Below are positions 23,086-34,475 of a stretch of DNA of 64,000 nucleotides, one piece after another. Source of the DNA: Parasponia andersonii (Eukaryota > Streptophyta > Magnoliopsida > Rosales > Cannabaceae). The notes beneath the pieces were generated by a model. The model had not been told where the DNA came from. It searched no databases and was given only the letters and a program-made list of their open reading frames with translations. The stretch is from NCBI GenBank assembly GCA_002914805.1, contig JXTB01000321.1:173999-237998 (forward strand), read 5' to 3'. A program made the translations under genes and the position numbers. Each line of letters starts with the position of its first letter. Position 1 is the stretch's first letter.

Positions 23086-25990
23086 ATCTCCCCCTTTTTG
23101 ATAATGACAAACATTGATTTATGAGATTAAAAAATATATGCAATACGGATACTAAAATATATAATTTAACAAGTTTACCTTAATTTTTACCATATTTTGA
23201 GCTTAATCTCAAACTATGCTTGAGAAATTAAATATCGTAAGCATATTATGAGAAAATGTAAAATCATATGCTAGGTAAAGTTCTCTCCCTTAAAATATGT
23301 ATACTTGTAAATAAATATTTTTCTCCTCATATTCATAAATTATCATCATTCTTCTCTTTTTGACATCATTAAAAATATATAAACAATTTTCAAATTTGAT
23401 ATCTCATAAAAATCAATTTATCTATTTTAAAATAAGATTCTCCCCACAATAAGTCATTATATTACCCTCAATATTTGAATATATAACAAAAGTATATAAA
23501 AAAGCAATACATAAACAATTTCTCTCTTGTGAAAAATAGTATGATAAGTTAAGCATTAAGGAAAAAAAAAAAAGGAATCAAGAATTGAACAATCTTCAAA
23601 ATAAGAATAACAATATTAAATATAAGATTGAACAACAATATGATGCCAAAGTATTCTTTTTATTTTTAGAAAAACTTCTTCTATAGATAATAAGTATGAT
23701 AATTATAGCATATTCAAAATAAAAAAAGTTACATCTAATCAAAATCACAAAAGATCTAAATATTAATATTTCACTTATTGAAAATATATTTCTCTAAGCA
23801 TAATCGTCACAAAGTATAAAAGAAATCCAAGGTCATTTTAATATATAAGTGAAATAATTTCTCTTTCTTTATTTTCATAAAATTAACTATAGAGAGCATA
23901 AAAAAATGATGCATTCAAAAGATATATGATCAATATAGCACAAGAAAATCATAAATATACTCCCCTTAATATATGAATTATGATCAAAATGTCAATAACT
24001 AAAGTAAAAAAAGATCAATTATATATGAGAGATATCGATTATAGATACTAATTACTTATGGATACCAATTATTTTTGAAAAAAAATTACCAATTATATTT
24101 GAAGAAATAGAATAATTAAGTTTGATACCAATTAAAACTATATCAATAGATACTAACTATATTTTGAAAAACTATACCAAGTTGATACCAATTAAAGTAA
24201 TAAATCAAAGATAAAATAACCAACTTGATACTTATTGAAATAATTTAAATCAAAAACACATTTTTCTTCTCCTGTTGATATTATTAAAAAGTTGTGTAAA
24301 AATGAAGGATAAGATTGATACCAATTAACAAATACAAAATAAAAATATGAGTAAGTAACCAATAACAAGTATCTAATTCAAATATGACATATTATTCAAG
24401 TTTAAACAACCATAAGAAAGAGAAATTTAGAAAAGATAAAGCATAACAAAGCATATCTTGAAAGCTAATAAGAACCTTATATGTGATATTCATAAAAAAA
24501 AAAATTATGCCCAAATATTCAAAATGACAAAGTTACAAAATATAAATATTGAATTTGAGTAATATGTAATTTTGACTTCAAATATATCACCAATATAGAT
24601 AAAATAATTCAATTCATTATGCATGGTATTTGTCATGTAAAAACCATCAAGCATTTGCATAAATATAAGAGTTTAAACATTATGCAATGTGCAAGTATTT
24701 TGAATCACATATGAGCAATTAATATGTTAATTAAAATTAAGTTCATAAATAAAAATTCAAATAAAATCAAAAAAATGTGAGAGAATGTAAAAAGAAAAAC
24801 ATTTAAAGGCCTTAAATACTCGCACTCCTGCAAGGTTTCGGTAGACCAAAAACAGATTTTTAGTCTGTCGATTCTGGTAGTGAAAAAGTGTTTTGTAGAA
24901 CACTTTTTCAGTAGACCAAAAAAGTTTTCTGTCTACTAAAATCTTTGTTTTCATAGAATTTGAAAATTTTTGTTTGAAAAATGATTAAACCAAAAACTAA
25001 AACAATGATAAAATATCATTTTGAAAACATGTAATTATTTTTAAAGACTTGAGCAAAACAAATAATATTCAACCAAAAAACCTCAATCGAATTCATCATA
25101 ATCAATCATACTAATTTTTTGTTTTTGTATCTTCATAGGCTTTAAGTGCTTGAGTTCAAACTTTTTAAGAAGAGATACCTTGATTGGTTGATGAGGATTC
25201 TATCCTTCCAAGAGCTCTTCATCTTCATCGTGTTGAGGTTGGACTTAATCATCATATTTTGATTTATCGTTAAGTTCCAATACATTCAAGTTTAGTACCA
25301 TACCTATAACAATATTATCTATACTTTTCTCCTTAGAAGGGTCATTAGTTTGATCAAATATTACATACATAGATTTATTTACTACTTAGTTCTTTGATTG
25401 AAAAACCCTCTTTATGCATTAGTAGTAGTAGAATAACTAGGAAAAGTTCCAATATTAAATTTGAAAACAAAATTTTCAAAGTTATTTTTGGTATTTAAGA
25501 AACCAAAGTATTTGTATCCGAAAATTCTAAAATAACTAATATTGGGTTTTTGATTATTTCAAAACTCATAATAGTATTTTATTCAAAATAAGTTTAATCA
25601 ACACCCGGTTTAAAACATCATAAATAATGTTGATAACTTTGACCTAAAAGCATTTGAGTAAAATATTTGCATTCAATATGGTTAAACCTATTTTGAGACC
25701 AATAAAAAAATCATATAAATCTTTTAAAAGGTAATTATTAAGTACCTCAAGAGCATAATGAAAAATGACTTATTTTTCAAAGTATCATGCTTCATAAATC
25801 TTGTTATTTCCAAAAAATAGATTAGGTAAGCCATAACAAAATTTCTATAGTAAAGTTTTAAAATTGTACCTATATTAACATGTCCAAGTTTTAAATATCA
25901 TACTCAATAAATATTTTTGTTTAAGTAAAACAACATTTATCTTAGCTTGAAAATATTTTAACAATGATAAAAATAATTTTGTTTTACAAA
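23086..25990 (-). other. internal region of the SIRE-type element without pol
   Basis: Very AT-rich. The phrase gataccaatta recurs several times with variants (about 24050-24320), giving a loose repeat array. An inverted pair around 24830-24940 (agtgaaaaagtg and cactttttc) could form a hairpin. No protein homology was found. It probably derives from the stretch between pol and the 3' LTR, where intact SIRE elements carry an extra region. Confidence 0.5.
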
Positions 25991-26001
25991 AATTTTGTAT
26001 C

Positions 26002-27012
26002 CTATAACTCATTTGTAAAAACACATCTTTGTCCACCTAGTATTAAATAAAAATTCTTCTTTTCATTGGTGAACTTCTGGGAAATGTTAGTTAAATCTAA
26101 AATTTTTTTTTTTGAGGAAGTATTTTCATTTTTCAAAGATGCACATATATCACAAGTCAAAATAACTTCATTTTCTTTTAAAAACTTCTCAAGTTCTTTT
26201 GATAAAAGAAATAATTTTTTCTTTAATGCACTATTTTTCAAAACAAACAATTTGTAGTTATCATACGATTCATTAAAATCATTAAAGAGCTTATTGTATA
26301 ATAATTCTTCTTCAACACTTTCATTATCAAAATCACTACTATCATCACTATCATCAAGAAAGTCATCATTCAGTTTAAGAGATTTTACATCACTATCGAT
26401 AGTCATGAAGTATATATTTGTTACTTCCTTTTGAACTTCATCATCCAAATTATCATAATTGCTATCATCCTAAGTGGCTTTGAGTTCTTCTTCTTGCATG
26501 GAAAATGTGACCTCATCGTTTTCTTTTATTTGACTTGTGATAACATATGAGTTTTCAAGCATTTTCCACGTTTCATGGGTATTAGTAGCCAATTATTTAT
26601 TATTATAAATATTTATATCCATACTACATAACAAATAATTAAAAGTATATCCATTCTTAGAAAACATGATATTGTCAAAATCATCATATTCATCTAATTC
26701 TTTTTCAACAAGTTTATCGTTAATTATTTTTCTAGGAATATATGGACTTTGAACAACAATATTCAATAAATCATCACCTTTTAAGAAATTTAAGATTTTG
26801 ATTTTCCAAATATTGTAGTCAATACTATTGAAAAATGGTGATCTAATTGAAAACCCTTCATTTGAAAGATTTTGAAAATTGTTTGGGTATGCCATCTCAA
26901 GACAGTTGTCTTTAAAATTAAGCACCAAGCTCTGATACCAATTGTTAGCTTGAGATAAACAACCCAAGAGGGGAATGAATTGGATTTTAAAACTTTTTAA
27001 GAAACTTTTCAA
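26002..27012 (-). pseudogene. SIRE-type gag remnants
   Basis: The block at 26593-26900 gives SIRSPFFNSIDYNIWKIKI and VVQSPYIP, the gag N-terminal signature of SIRE/Maximus (FxGxxYxxWKxxM...GPYIP). The block at 26002-26448 is acidic, then coiled-coil-like, with LTCDICASLKNEN and ILGGQRCVF, matching the downstream part of the same gag family. It is broken in at least two places. Confidence 0.78.
26921..26942 (-). other. primer-binding site of the SIRE-type element
   Basis: On the minus strand the sequence ATTGGTATCAGAGCTTGG directly follows the 5' LTR. It is an exact TGGTATCAGAGC initiator-Met tRNA site. Confidence 0.88.
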
Positions 27013-30000
27013 CTATATAAAACCATATACCACTATTTTGAAACTTATAAACTAAATGAACAATAACGCCAAGTATATAACAATAACACCAAGTCAATTA
27101 AGTACAATAAATATTAAACACACAATCAAATAATTTGCATTAAAGTGAAGCATGTAGGGTTAGAGAAAATACAAACTCAGTTTTTACGAGATTTGACAAA
27201 CATAATAGTTTGTCTATATCCTTAGCCCTTGGTAACTTGCTTTGAGCTTCTACTATTCGGATCAAGATTGTGAGCTTGACTAACCCTTGTATATGATGAC
27301 TAATTTTTCTTTAGATATACTCATACCTTTACAATAGTCTTGATTTTAGCTTTATCACACCTAACCTCGGATTGTTTTGACTCTGGTGTCAATCCTCACC
27401 TATACGGATTGTTTAGACAATAGTGCTAATCTCATCAACTCACGGATTATTTAGACTCCGATGATAACCTCACATACACTCGGGTTATTTAAACTCTAGT
27501 GACAACCTCATCTAAAACAGGTTATTTAGACTCCAGTGGCAACCTCACCTCATAATTATAATTTTTGGTTTTTGTTGAATCACTCAGCTAGAAACTCTCT
27601 CTAAAGTAAATAATTGATATAAGGTAAACTTAGAGAGAATATGATCTAGTTTAGCTCAATTGATTTTTGTAAAAAAGTGGATTTGAAAGTTTGAATCATA
27701 AAAATTGATTAGAATAACTTGAATATATGATATAAGCAATGTATGGATATTCAAAAGATGTTTCAAGTATTATAAAAGTTTCTATTTATAGACTTGAATG
27801 AAAACTAGCCATTTTAAACTGTTTGACAGATTATCTATCATTTTCGGTAAATCAAAAGTGTATTTTTAGTCGACCAAAAATAATAGCTGTTGGTAATGTG
27901 GTTCTAACGATCGAATCTGAAAATTACTGAAAATTCGATAAGGAATTGGTAGACAGAAAATGGGAACCACTATGCCGAAAATACCCGAAAGTAATATTTG
28001 ATTTTTATGTCAAGTCTTTTTCGATTATTTTCAAAAAATGACTTTATAAATTGATTTTTTTATGTAATATGGAACCTATGAAAAATTATAAATCAATTTA
28101 AAATCATGTGTAAAATAAATTTGTAAAATCCTAAATTTTGTAAGGGTAATTAAGTAATTTTACTTCAAGGGCATTTTGATAATTCTATATTTTTGAATTA
28201 TTTTAATTTAAATTATTGGTATTGAATCTAGACAAGATTAAGTCTAGGTACAGTTAGGGCAAAAGTGAAAAAGAAATTTCAAACCGGGGACAAAAGTGTA
28301 ATTAAGAAGGGACTAAAGTGAAAGAATCTTTTTAAAATTGTGGCCAAAGTGGAATTTCAGAAACTTTTTTCGGTCAGACCAGATTGCGCCACGTGTCCCA
28401 CTGCTATAGTTTCCAAAAATTGCATAGAAACCCCCTTTTTCTTCTTTCTTCTCCACGGAAGTCCCCCAAAACCACATCTCGGTTACTGTTCATTCGCCGA
28501 GCCATCAGCCGCCGCCGTGCCTGATGTGCCCACCCGTCGTGACCGAAAGACGCGGAAGAATCAGCGCCGGGTACTGCCGCCGTGAACCGCCACTCCTCGC
28601 CGGAGAAAAGGTCGCCCGAAATTAGCATCACTATTTCCTCCTCCGACGTCCGATCACCTCACCACCACCACCGTTGGACTCGTCTCAACTCCAGCTTTCA
28701 TTTCCGACCACTCTCGGCCTCCAACTCGGCTCAGTGAGAAGTTGACTACTGTAGTAATATTTTAATATTTAATTTTGTGGTATTTTCATAATTATTCCGG
28801 AATTGAGTTATTTATCCCGAGAAAATTTTACCGCGTGAAAGAGGAGTTTGAAATATGAAATTTCATGATTTTGAAGTGTTAAAACGGTAACCGGAAGATC
28901 GTTAATTATCGGGATGAAAATATGGAATTTTTCTAATTATTTTCAAAATGTGGTTTTTTTATAATTTTCGAATTTTTGAGCCCATTTAGTGGTCGGGACC
29001 TCGAAACTGAGTTCTGATTTTGAATTTGGACTCAATGAGGTCAGGACATGAACTTTGATAATACTATTATTTTCTGAAGTGGCACGAAAATCGAGAAAAT
29101 AGCTTGTGAATTGTATCGTTTTACGTGCCACGAAGTGGTCCCGCACCGAAACCCGTTTTCGACAAATTTTATGTCTGACTCAATGTTTTTGAGTGTTCTA
29201 AATTCAGTGGTGACATCTTTCAAGTGAATGTAACGAGATCCGAGAACGACTGTCTGAACAACCAACTGATCAACAGAGGATTTTTCTAGCATCGTTAGCC
29301 CAGCATAATTACTATTTCAAGGTAGGGATTCAATGACCAAATTTTATACATGTTTTAATTTGAAAATTTTGCATTATAACTATTTTGTAAAAAATCTGAA
29401 TTAAAATGATATTCTGACAAATTGCTGAAAATTATTGGATTATGCTGGGATTGGACTGTATGAATTTTATAAACATTTTTATATTATGACCATGGAGTAA
29501 AACAACAGTGTGTTGCCCATGTATAGTAAATTCCAGAATAATAACAAGTTGAATTTTAAAGCATTGTTTGATTAAGTATTGCATAGTTATTATGCATATT
29601 TTGTTACATATTGTACATACCATAGGATCACACATGAGATATATCTTAAACATTGCATTGTTATAGCAGGCGGACTACTACACCCGCCTTCAGTGAGAGC
29701 GCGTGATTTCTTTTTCTGATTATCCCCATTCGGTAGGTGTAGGCATTCAGTTACCCATCCGGTTCGGTAGGCTTAAACACATGGGTGTCCCTCCGGTTTT
29801 CTGGGATAGATATCAGGCAGAGAGTATTTAGTACATATAGTACGAGTTACTCTAGTTCGTGATGTGAGGGTGTGAGCTTATGGGATGAGTTGATTTATGA
29901 TATATATAATCTTGAGATTTTTGACTTTGGTTTTGAATATATGATTATTTTGGATACCACTTGTTTTATAAATTTGGTTTATAAATGAATTTTGGAAAAG

Positions 30001-30975
30001 GAATTAACCATGCAGGTTTGATAAAATTACATCCACTCAAGCAGATGATTGAGTTTCTACTGAGCATTCTTGTGCTCACTCTTTTCTTCCTCCCATTTCA
30101 GGTATTGACCTATTTTGTAGTAATTAATCCGGAGGCTTGGTAAGCATGTTTGGCATGTGCTTGCAGTTTCAAATCCTCTTCATTGGTTGGTTTATATTCG
30201 GTATCAATTTCTCTTTCCTAAGTTAAATTTATTTAGCCAATAGTAATATATTTACTGAATAGATGTATGAGGATAGTTTTTTTTTTATTAAATTGAGTAT
30301 TTAGAAAATAAAATGATTTTATGTAAATCATTTGAACATTAGGCCTAGGATTTTAATTTGAACTGTTTTAATAAACTTCATGAATTAATAAAAGTTTTTA
30401 AACTAGTTAATTAGGATTTTCTCTCATCTTAAAATGAAAAATTTTCTACAAATTAAAACTAGTAGATAATATCATGATTTTTAAATTTGTCTAATCTCAT
30501 AATTTACTTAATTTTGAGGACTAAACTTAAATTTTAAGTACTTAAATTTTTTTGAAATTTTAGAAACTACTATTCATCATTATTTTCACTTAAAATTACT
30601 AAAAGTCACAGCCTTAGATTTTCGATCGTGACAAAATATCTTATTTTAATTGGAGATAAGTAAGTTTGATAGTATTGGTTTGAAAAATTTGAGTCACTAA
30701 AATCATATTATGTATAAATAAATATTCAAATACAAGAACTAAGTGTTTAACTTTTGCTAGTCTAAGTCTTGTATTCTTGATCTTTGTCTTTGAGGTCTTT
30801 TCTATCTATCTTCAAACATAATTCTAATAAGTCCAATATGCATCAATCTTCAAGGTTGATTCCTTGATCAACTTGAGTTAAAACTTTTAAAGTTATTTTA
30901 TGTACTAAATCAAATATATGTGTTTCTTCAAAATAAAATAAGAATGAGTAAGATTGAAATCTTAATTTCTCAGCA
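26943..30975 (-). repeat. 5' LTR of the SIRE-type element, split by a nested LTR
   Basis: The pieces 26943-28122 and 30639-30975 align with the left LTR. The break falls at gtaaaataaattt/cttattttaattg in the uninterrupted copy. The host of the insertion is thus known to the base. Confidence 0.85.
28123..30633 (+). mobile_element. nested solo LTR, Ty3/gypsy Tekay/Del-like
   Basis: It starts TGTAAAATCC, ends GATCGTGACA and is flanked by aaatt (28118-28122) and aaata (30634-30638). Comparison with the uninterrupted left LTR proves it is an insertion. It has no internal genes. The GC-rich part (about 28370-28730), the cggtaggtgtaggcattc-type repeats near 29730-29800 and the gagcattcttgtgctcac...ttcaggta segment near 30060-30105 are features of long chromovirus LTRs. 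Open stretches inside it (for example 28340-28585) are not genes. It is younger than the SIRE-type element. Confidence 0.8.
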
Positions 30976-32049
30976 AATGACATATATTTCTCTATCGTTT
31001 AGTTTGTCTTGGCAAGGCATATACACTTTACACCAATGACAAACGGGTTTGTATGCAAGCTAGTTTTAACCATATCGTTGATTCAAGCTCAATTTAATTA
31101 GATATTGAAATCCAAAGATTTATACACAAGAGAAAATGAGTCATTTTGCATGATAAACTTTTATAGACATACAATGAATTGAAAACAGAGAAGTCAACCA
31201 TCACAATAACAGCAGGAACCAAATTAAGAAATAACACCAAACTTAGCGAGATTGGAAAAAGCAACTAAAAATTATTTATTAAGATTATAAAAAAAAAATT
31301 TCGAATGAGCAGAAATAACACGGAAAAAAAAAATCAAGATTAGAAACTTAATTCAAAATAATTCCTATTCAGACAAGATTTAGGAAAGAATATACCAAAT
31401 AAGGTGAAGAAACGGAATTAGCAGGACATGTATCCCGAAAGATCAAAATAATTAAATAATTTCTGTACGCCCAGGTCGAATCTATAGAAAATTTTCAAAG
31501 AGGAAATACACACAAACCACATTAGAGACACCTATAAGCTATGTCTTTGCATTTTGAAGGTCTGGTGATCACAAGGCTACACTTGTGGCACCTACTTTAT
31601 GAAACAGTGGCGGGGCAAGGAGAGGTAAGGCCAAGGAAGTTGGCAGCTGAACTAGGGGAAGATAGAATGAGAAGTATGCCTCAGAAACAGAGACAGGGAA
31701 CTTCTTCACCTTTTTCTCCCAAAATGCAACGTATAAGACAAATTTAGACTCGTTTGTAACCCAGATTTTGAAAGAAAAAAAAAATGGCAAAAAAAAAAGT
31801 TGTGAAAAAGAAAAGAGGAAAATATTTTTCTTAAAAGTTTATGGACCTTTATTTTCACACTTTTGGTTTTATTAATTAATGTGTTAATATTTTATAAACC
31901 AAAAAATAACAACAAATCAAGCTTTTACTTTTTTTTTCTGAAATTTTTTTTATTATTTTTTGTTTCAATCCAAACAACAGACAATGAAATTCTTTAGAAA
32001 TTTTTTTCATTTTCTCAAAAATTTTAAATTCTAAACAGAGTTTTAAGTT
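30976..32049. other. intergenic DNA, no gene recognised
   Basis: AT-rich. A slightly GC-richer patch at 31541-31790 is open on both strands but resembles no known protein. It may be a remnant of a gene 5' region. Confidence 0.3.
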
Positions 32050-32244
32050 TAGTGGAAAAGATGACGGTTCTCTAGAACCGACTTTATACTTTGTATAAGA
32101 AGGACACTGATTTAAAAAAATCAGCAGTTTTTCCTAAAAAATAACTCCGATTAAAAAAAAAAAAAAACAAAGTTTTCACGAAGAAATAATACCAGCATTT
32201 TTCTAATTTGTGTTCGGTCTTTTACTAATAGTTTTGTAGTAGTG
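32050..32244. mobile_element. CACTA-like transposon terminus (fragment)
   Basis: The segment ends ttttgtagtagtg, which reversed reads CACTACTACAAAA, the style of En/Spm ends. Inside lie short palindromes typical of CACTA subterminal regions, such as cggttctctagaaccg (32065-32080) and ctgatttaaaaaaatcag. No matching left terminus was found, so this is a fragment or a misread. Confidence 0.38.
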
Positions 32245-32836
32245 ACTAGATTAATTTGCATCTCCAATAATCAATGGGCGACTCAAGTATATTTATGTAT
32301 GTTACGTATATACGCAAACACAATATATATTATATTTTATATATTACAGTACGTATAATCAGAACCTGTAATGGTATACACTGGTAGAATCAGGAATTCC
32401 GGAGCACCAAGCAAAAACGTGGAATTGGAACCACTATGAAATCAACTCCCTCCACTTCTCTCCCACATCCCCTCCGTAGATAAGGAGACCAAAAAAAAAA
32501 AAAGGCCAAGTTACCCTCGCTCACTTAGGACCATATGGTCAGGTAACTAGCAAAATAGGTATTACCCTCGCTCACTTACCACCATATAGACAGGAACTAG
32601 TTTCAATCTAATACTTACAAATATAAATATTATCATTTAATTATATTGAAATTTATTCTAATATAATTAATTATAATTATTAGATTAAAATTTAATAGTG
32701 AAAATTAATGTATAAATCGATAATGAATTAAAAAATATTTATTATATTATAAATTAATTATATTCATTAATTGAATAATATTAATTCACATGTCATGCCA
32801 ATGTTATGCCACTGTGTCGTTGTTATTAAAAATTCC

Positions 32837-32839
<3 letters not shown>
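32245..32839. other. intergenic DNA before the assembly gap
   Basis: No gene. Two near-copies of a short phrase (ttaccctcgctcacttag at about 32511 and attaccctcgctcacttacc at about 32561, each followed by accatat) form a local 50-bp duplication. The rest is AT-rich. Confidence 0.4.
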
Positions 32840-32897
<58 letters not shown>

Positions 32898-33201
32898 NNN
32901 NNNNNNNNNNNNNNNNNNNNNNNNNNNNNNNNNNNNNNNNNNNNNNNNNNNNNNNNNNNNNNNNNNNNNNNNNNNNNNNNNNNNNNNNNNNNNNNNNNNN
33001 NNNNNNNNNNNNNNNNNNNNNNNNNNNNNNNNNNNNNNNNNNNNNNNNNNNNNNNNNNNNNNNNNNNNNNNNNNNNNNNNNNNNNNNNNNNNNNNNNNNN
33101 NNNNNNNNNNNNNNNNNNNNNNNNNNNNNNNNNNNNNNNNNNNNNNNNNNNNNNNNNNNNNNNNNNNNNNNNNNNNNNNNNNNNNNNNNNNNNNNNNNNN
33201 N
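32840..33201. repeat. (AT)n tract followed by an assembly gap
   Basis: A 58-bp AT dinucleotide run (32840-32897) leads straight into 304 Ns (32898-33201). The gap hides the outer 347 bp of the Tat element's 3' LTR and its target duplication. The stated gap length is therefore too short, or the (AT)n lies at the insertion point. Confidence 0.9.
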
Positions 33202-33543
33202 ATTAAGTAACAACATAATTGGATAACCCTTCAAAAACGGATAACTAGTTGATCATAAATAGGAGACTTCTGTTTCCCTTTCCTTGTAGGTTTCCTGTTT
33301 GACATAGCATATACTTCTGTTTCCCTTTCCTTGTAGGTTTCCTGTTACCTGTACAGAAAGAGACGCACATACTTATGCAAAAAGAGACTTCACGGAGAAG
33401 GTCGCAGATAACCTATGGAAGAGATCGCACATAATCATCACGGAGGAGGTCGCATATAACCTGTGGAAGAGGTCGCATATAACCATCACGGAGGAGGTCG
33501 AACTTAACCCTTATGCGACCTTAGGATTTTAGACCGCGCAACA
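33202..33543 (-). repeat. 3' LTR of the Tat element, inner 342 bp
   Basis: It matches 43687-44028 with about eight substitutions and no indels. It ends gcgcaaca, giving the TGTTG...CAACA ends. It carries several ggtcgca/gaggaggtcg repeats, which are likely U3 enhancer-type repeats. Confidence 0.92.
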
Positions 33544-33556
33544 ATTGCCCCCCAGC
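33544..33556 (-). other. polypurine tract next to the 3' LTR
   Basis: On the minus strand GCTGGGGGGCAAT abuts the TGTTG start of the 3' LTR, the expected place for second-strand priming. Confidence 0.78.
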
Positions 33557-33913
33557 TTCATTAGTTCTTTAGGACGAAATGAAGCTTCCAATTACCGTGT
33601 GATCTTAAAAATGTGATGTCATAACCTAAACTTGAGGTCTAAACAGTCGAAGATTCGCCAGACTTCAAATCCCATCTCTCAAGATCACACGTATCTTTTT
33701 TCTGTCAGAACGGAACACGTGTAGCCTTTTCTAAGAAAGAGCGTAATTCGAGGAAGTCTAATGATATCAACCGTCATTCTTTTAAAACCAAATCTTTTCA
33801 AATTTTAAACAATCCTGACTTTTCAGATGGAATCAAATCCCGCGCAGTCTTCAGCCTTCAGATTTAAAATTCAAACTCTTTGATCTACGGCTGTGATTTA
33901 ACGGTACCTGGGT

Positions 33914-33920
33914 TATAAAT
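33914..33920 (+). promoter_or_regulatory. TATA box of the antisense gene
   Basis: The sequence tataaat lies in a GC-balanced context (ctgggttataaatatcag), some 30 to 40 bp before a 5' UTR-like stretch (about 33950-34082) and on the strand opposite to gag-pol. Together with the downstream splice-like signals it suggests an independent promoter. Confidence 0.6.
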
Positions 33921-34082
33921 ATCAGAAACTATCCCGTCCTGTTTCATTTTACCGTTTCTATCTCAGAAAACATCAAAATTCCAAAGAACCCTAGCGCCGT
34001 TTCATCTCTCAGCTCGCTCAAGTCACAGCTTCTTCTCCGACGAAGTTTCGAATCGTCTCAAATCTTCCGCTCCTGAAGAAAG

Positions 34083-34475
34083 GTCAGTTTATTTTCTCTT
34101 ATTTCTTCTATTCTTGAAAATGATTTCAATCTTTGGGAATAAATACTCATTTCACCAAAGTGAAACGAGAGATTTTTCCCTTTTATACTCCCCCTTTTTC
34201 AGTCTGTAGGGTAGAATTACTAGATATCAATTAGAAGTGAACCTATAAAAAGAATTTCTAGGGTCTGATACCCTATTTTATTCTCAATGAACTGCTCGAA
34301 TATTTACTGATGAACTGCTCGAACACTTTCTGATGAACTGCTCGAACACTTACTGATGAATCCGTAGACCATTTAGGAATGAGCTTGCTTGTTTAGTACA
34401 ATTTTAGGATGAATACTCAGAGTGCTAGCATAATGGAAATCCTCGATATCTGAATCCCTGCATATTTCTTTTCAG
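34083..34475 (+). other. leader intron of the antisense gene
   Basis: The donor GAAAG/GTCAGT at 34082/34083 and the pyrimidine-rich acceptor TTCTTTTCAG at 34475 enclose 393 bp, directly before an ATG at 34476. A loose repeat gatgaactgctcgaacac occurs three times inside (about 34287-34350). The intron is predicted from the motifs only. Confidence 0.6.

Larger units (their letters stand above)
21525..30975 (-). mobile_element. SIRE/Maximus-type Ty1/copia element, internally shrunken
   Basis: The two LTRs are 21525-23085 and 26943-30975, the latter split by a 2.5-kb insertion. Both start TGTTAG. The left one ends caaca and the right one cagca. The flanks aatgg and aatga are a near-match 5-bp target duplication. 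On the minus strand an iMet primer site follows the right LTR, and a purine tract (AAAAAGGGGGAGAT) precedes the left one. Gag is SIRE-like. The internal region is only about 3.86 kb, and no protease, integrase or RT was seen. It is a deletion derivative that would have needed a helper. LTR divergence is of the order of 10% by eye, so it is much older than the Tat element. Confidence 0.82.

Noticed and set aside
28340-28631. Open frames of about 75-81 codons in a GC-rich patch
   Set aside because: They lie inside the nested solo LTR; the composition reflects the LTR promoter region and not a gene.
31541-31790. Open frames on both strands in a GC-richer patch
   Set aside because: No similarity to a known protein on either strand; length within chance.
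32771-33234. Open frames on both strands of about 130-150 codons
   Set aside because: They run through the (AT)n tract and the run of Ns and have no information content.
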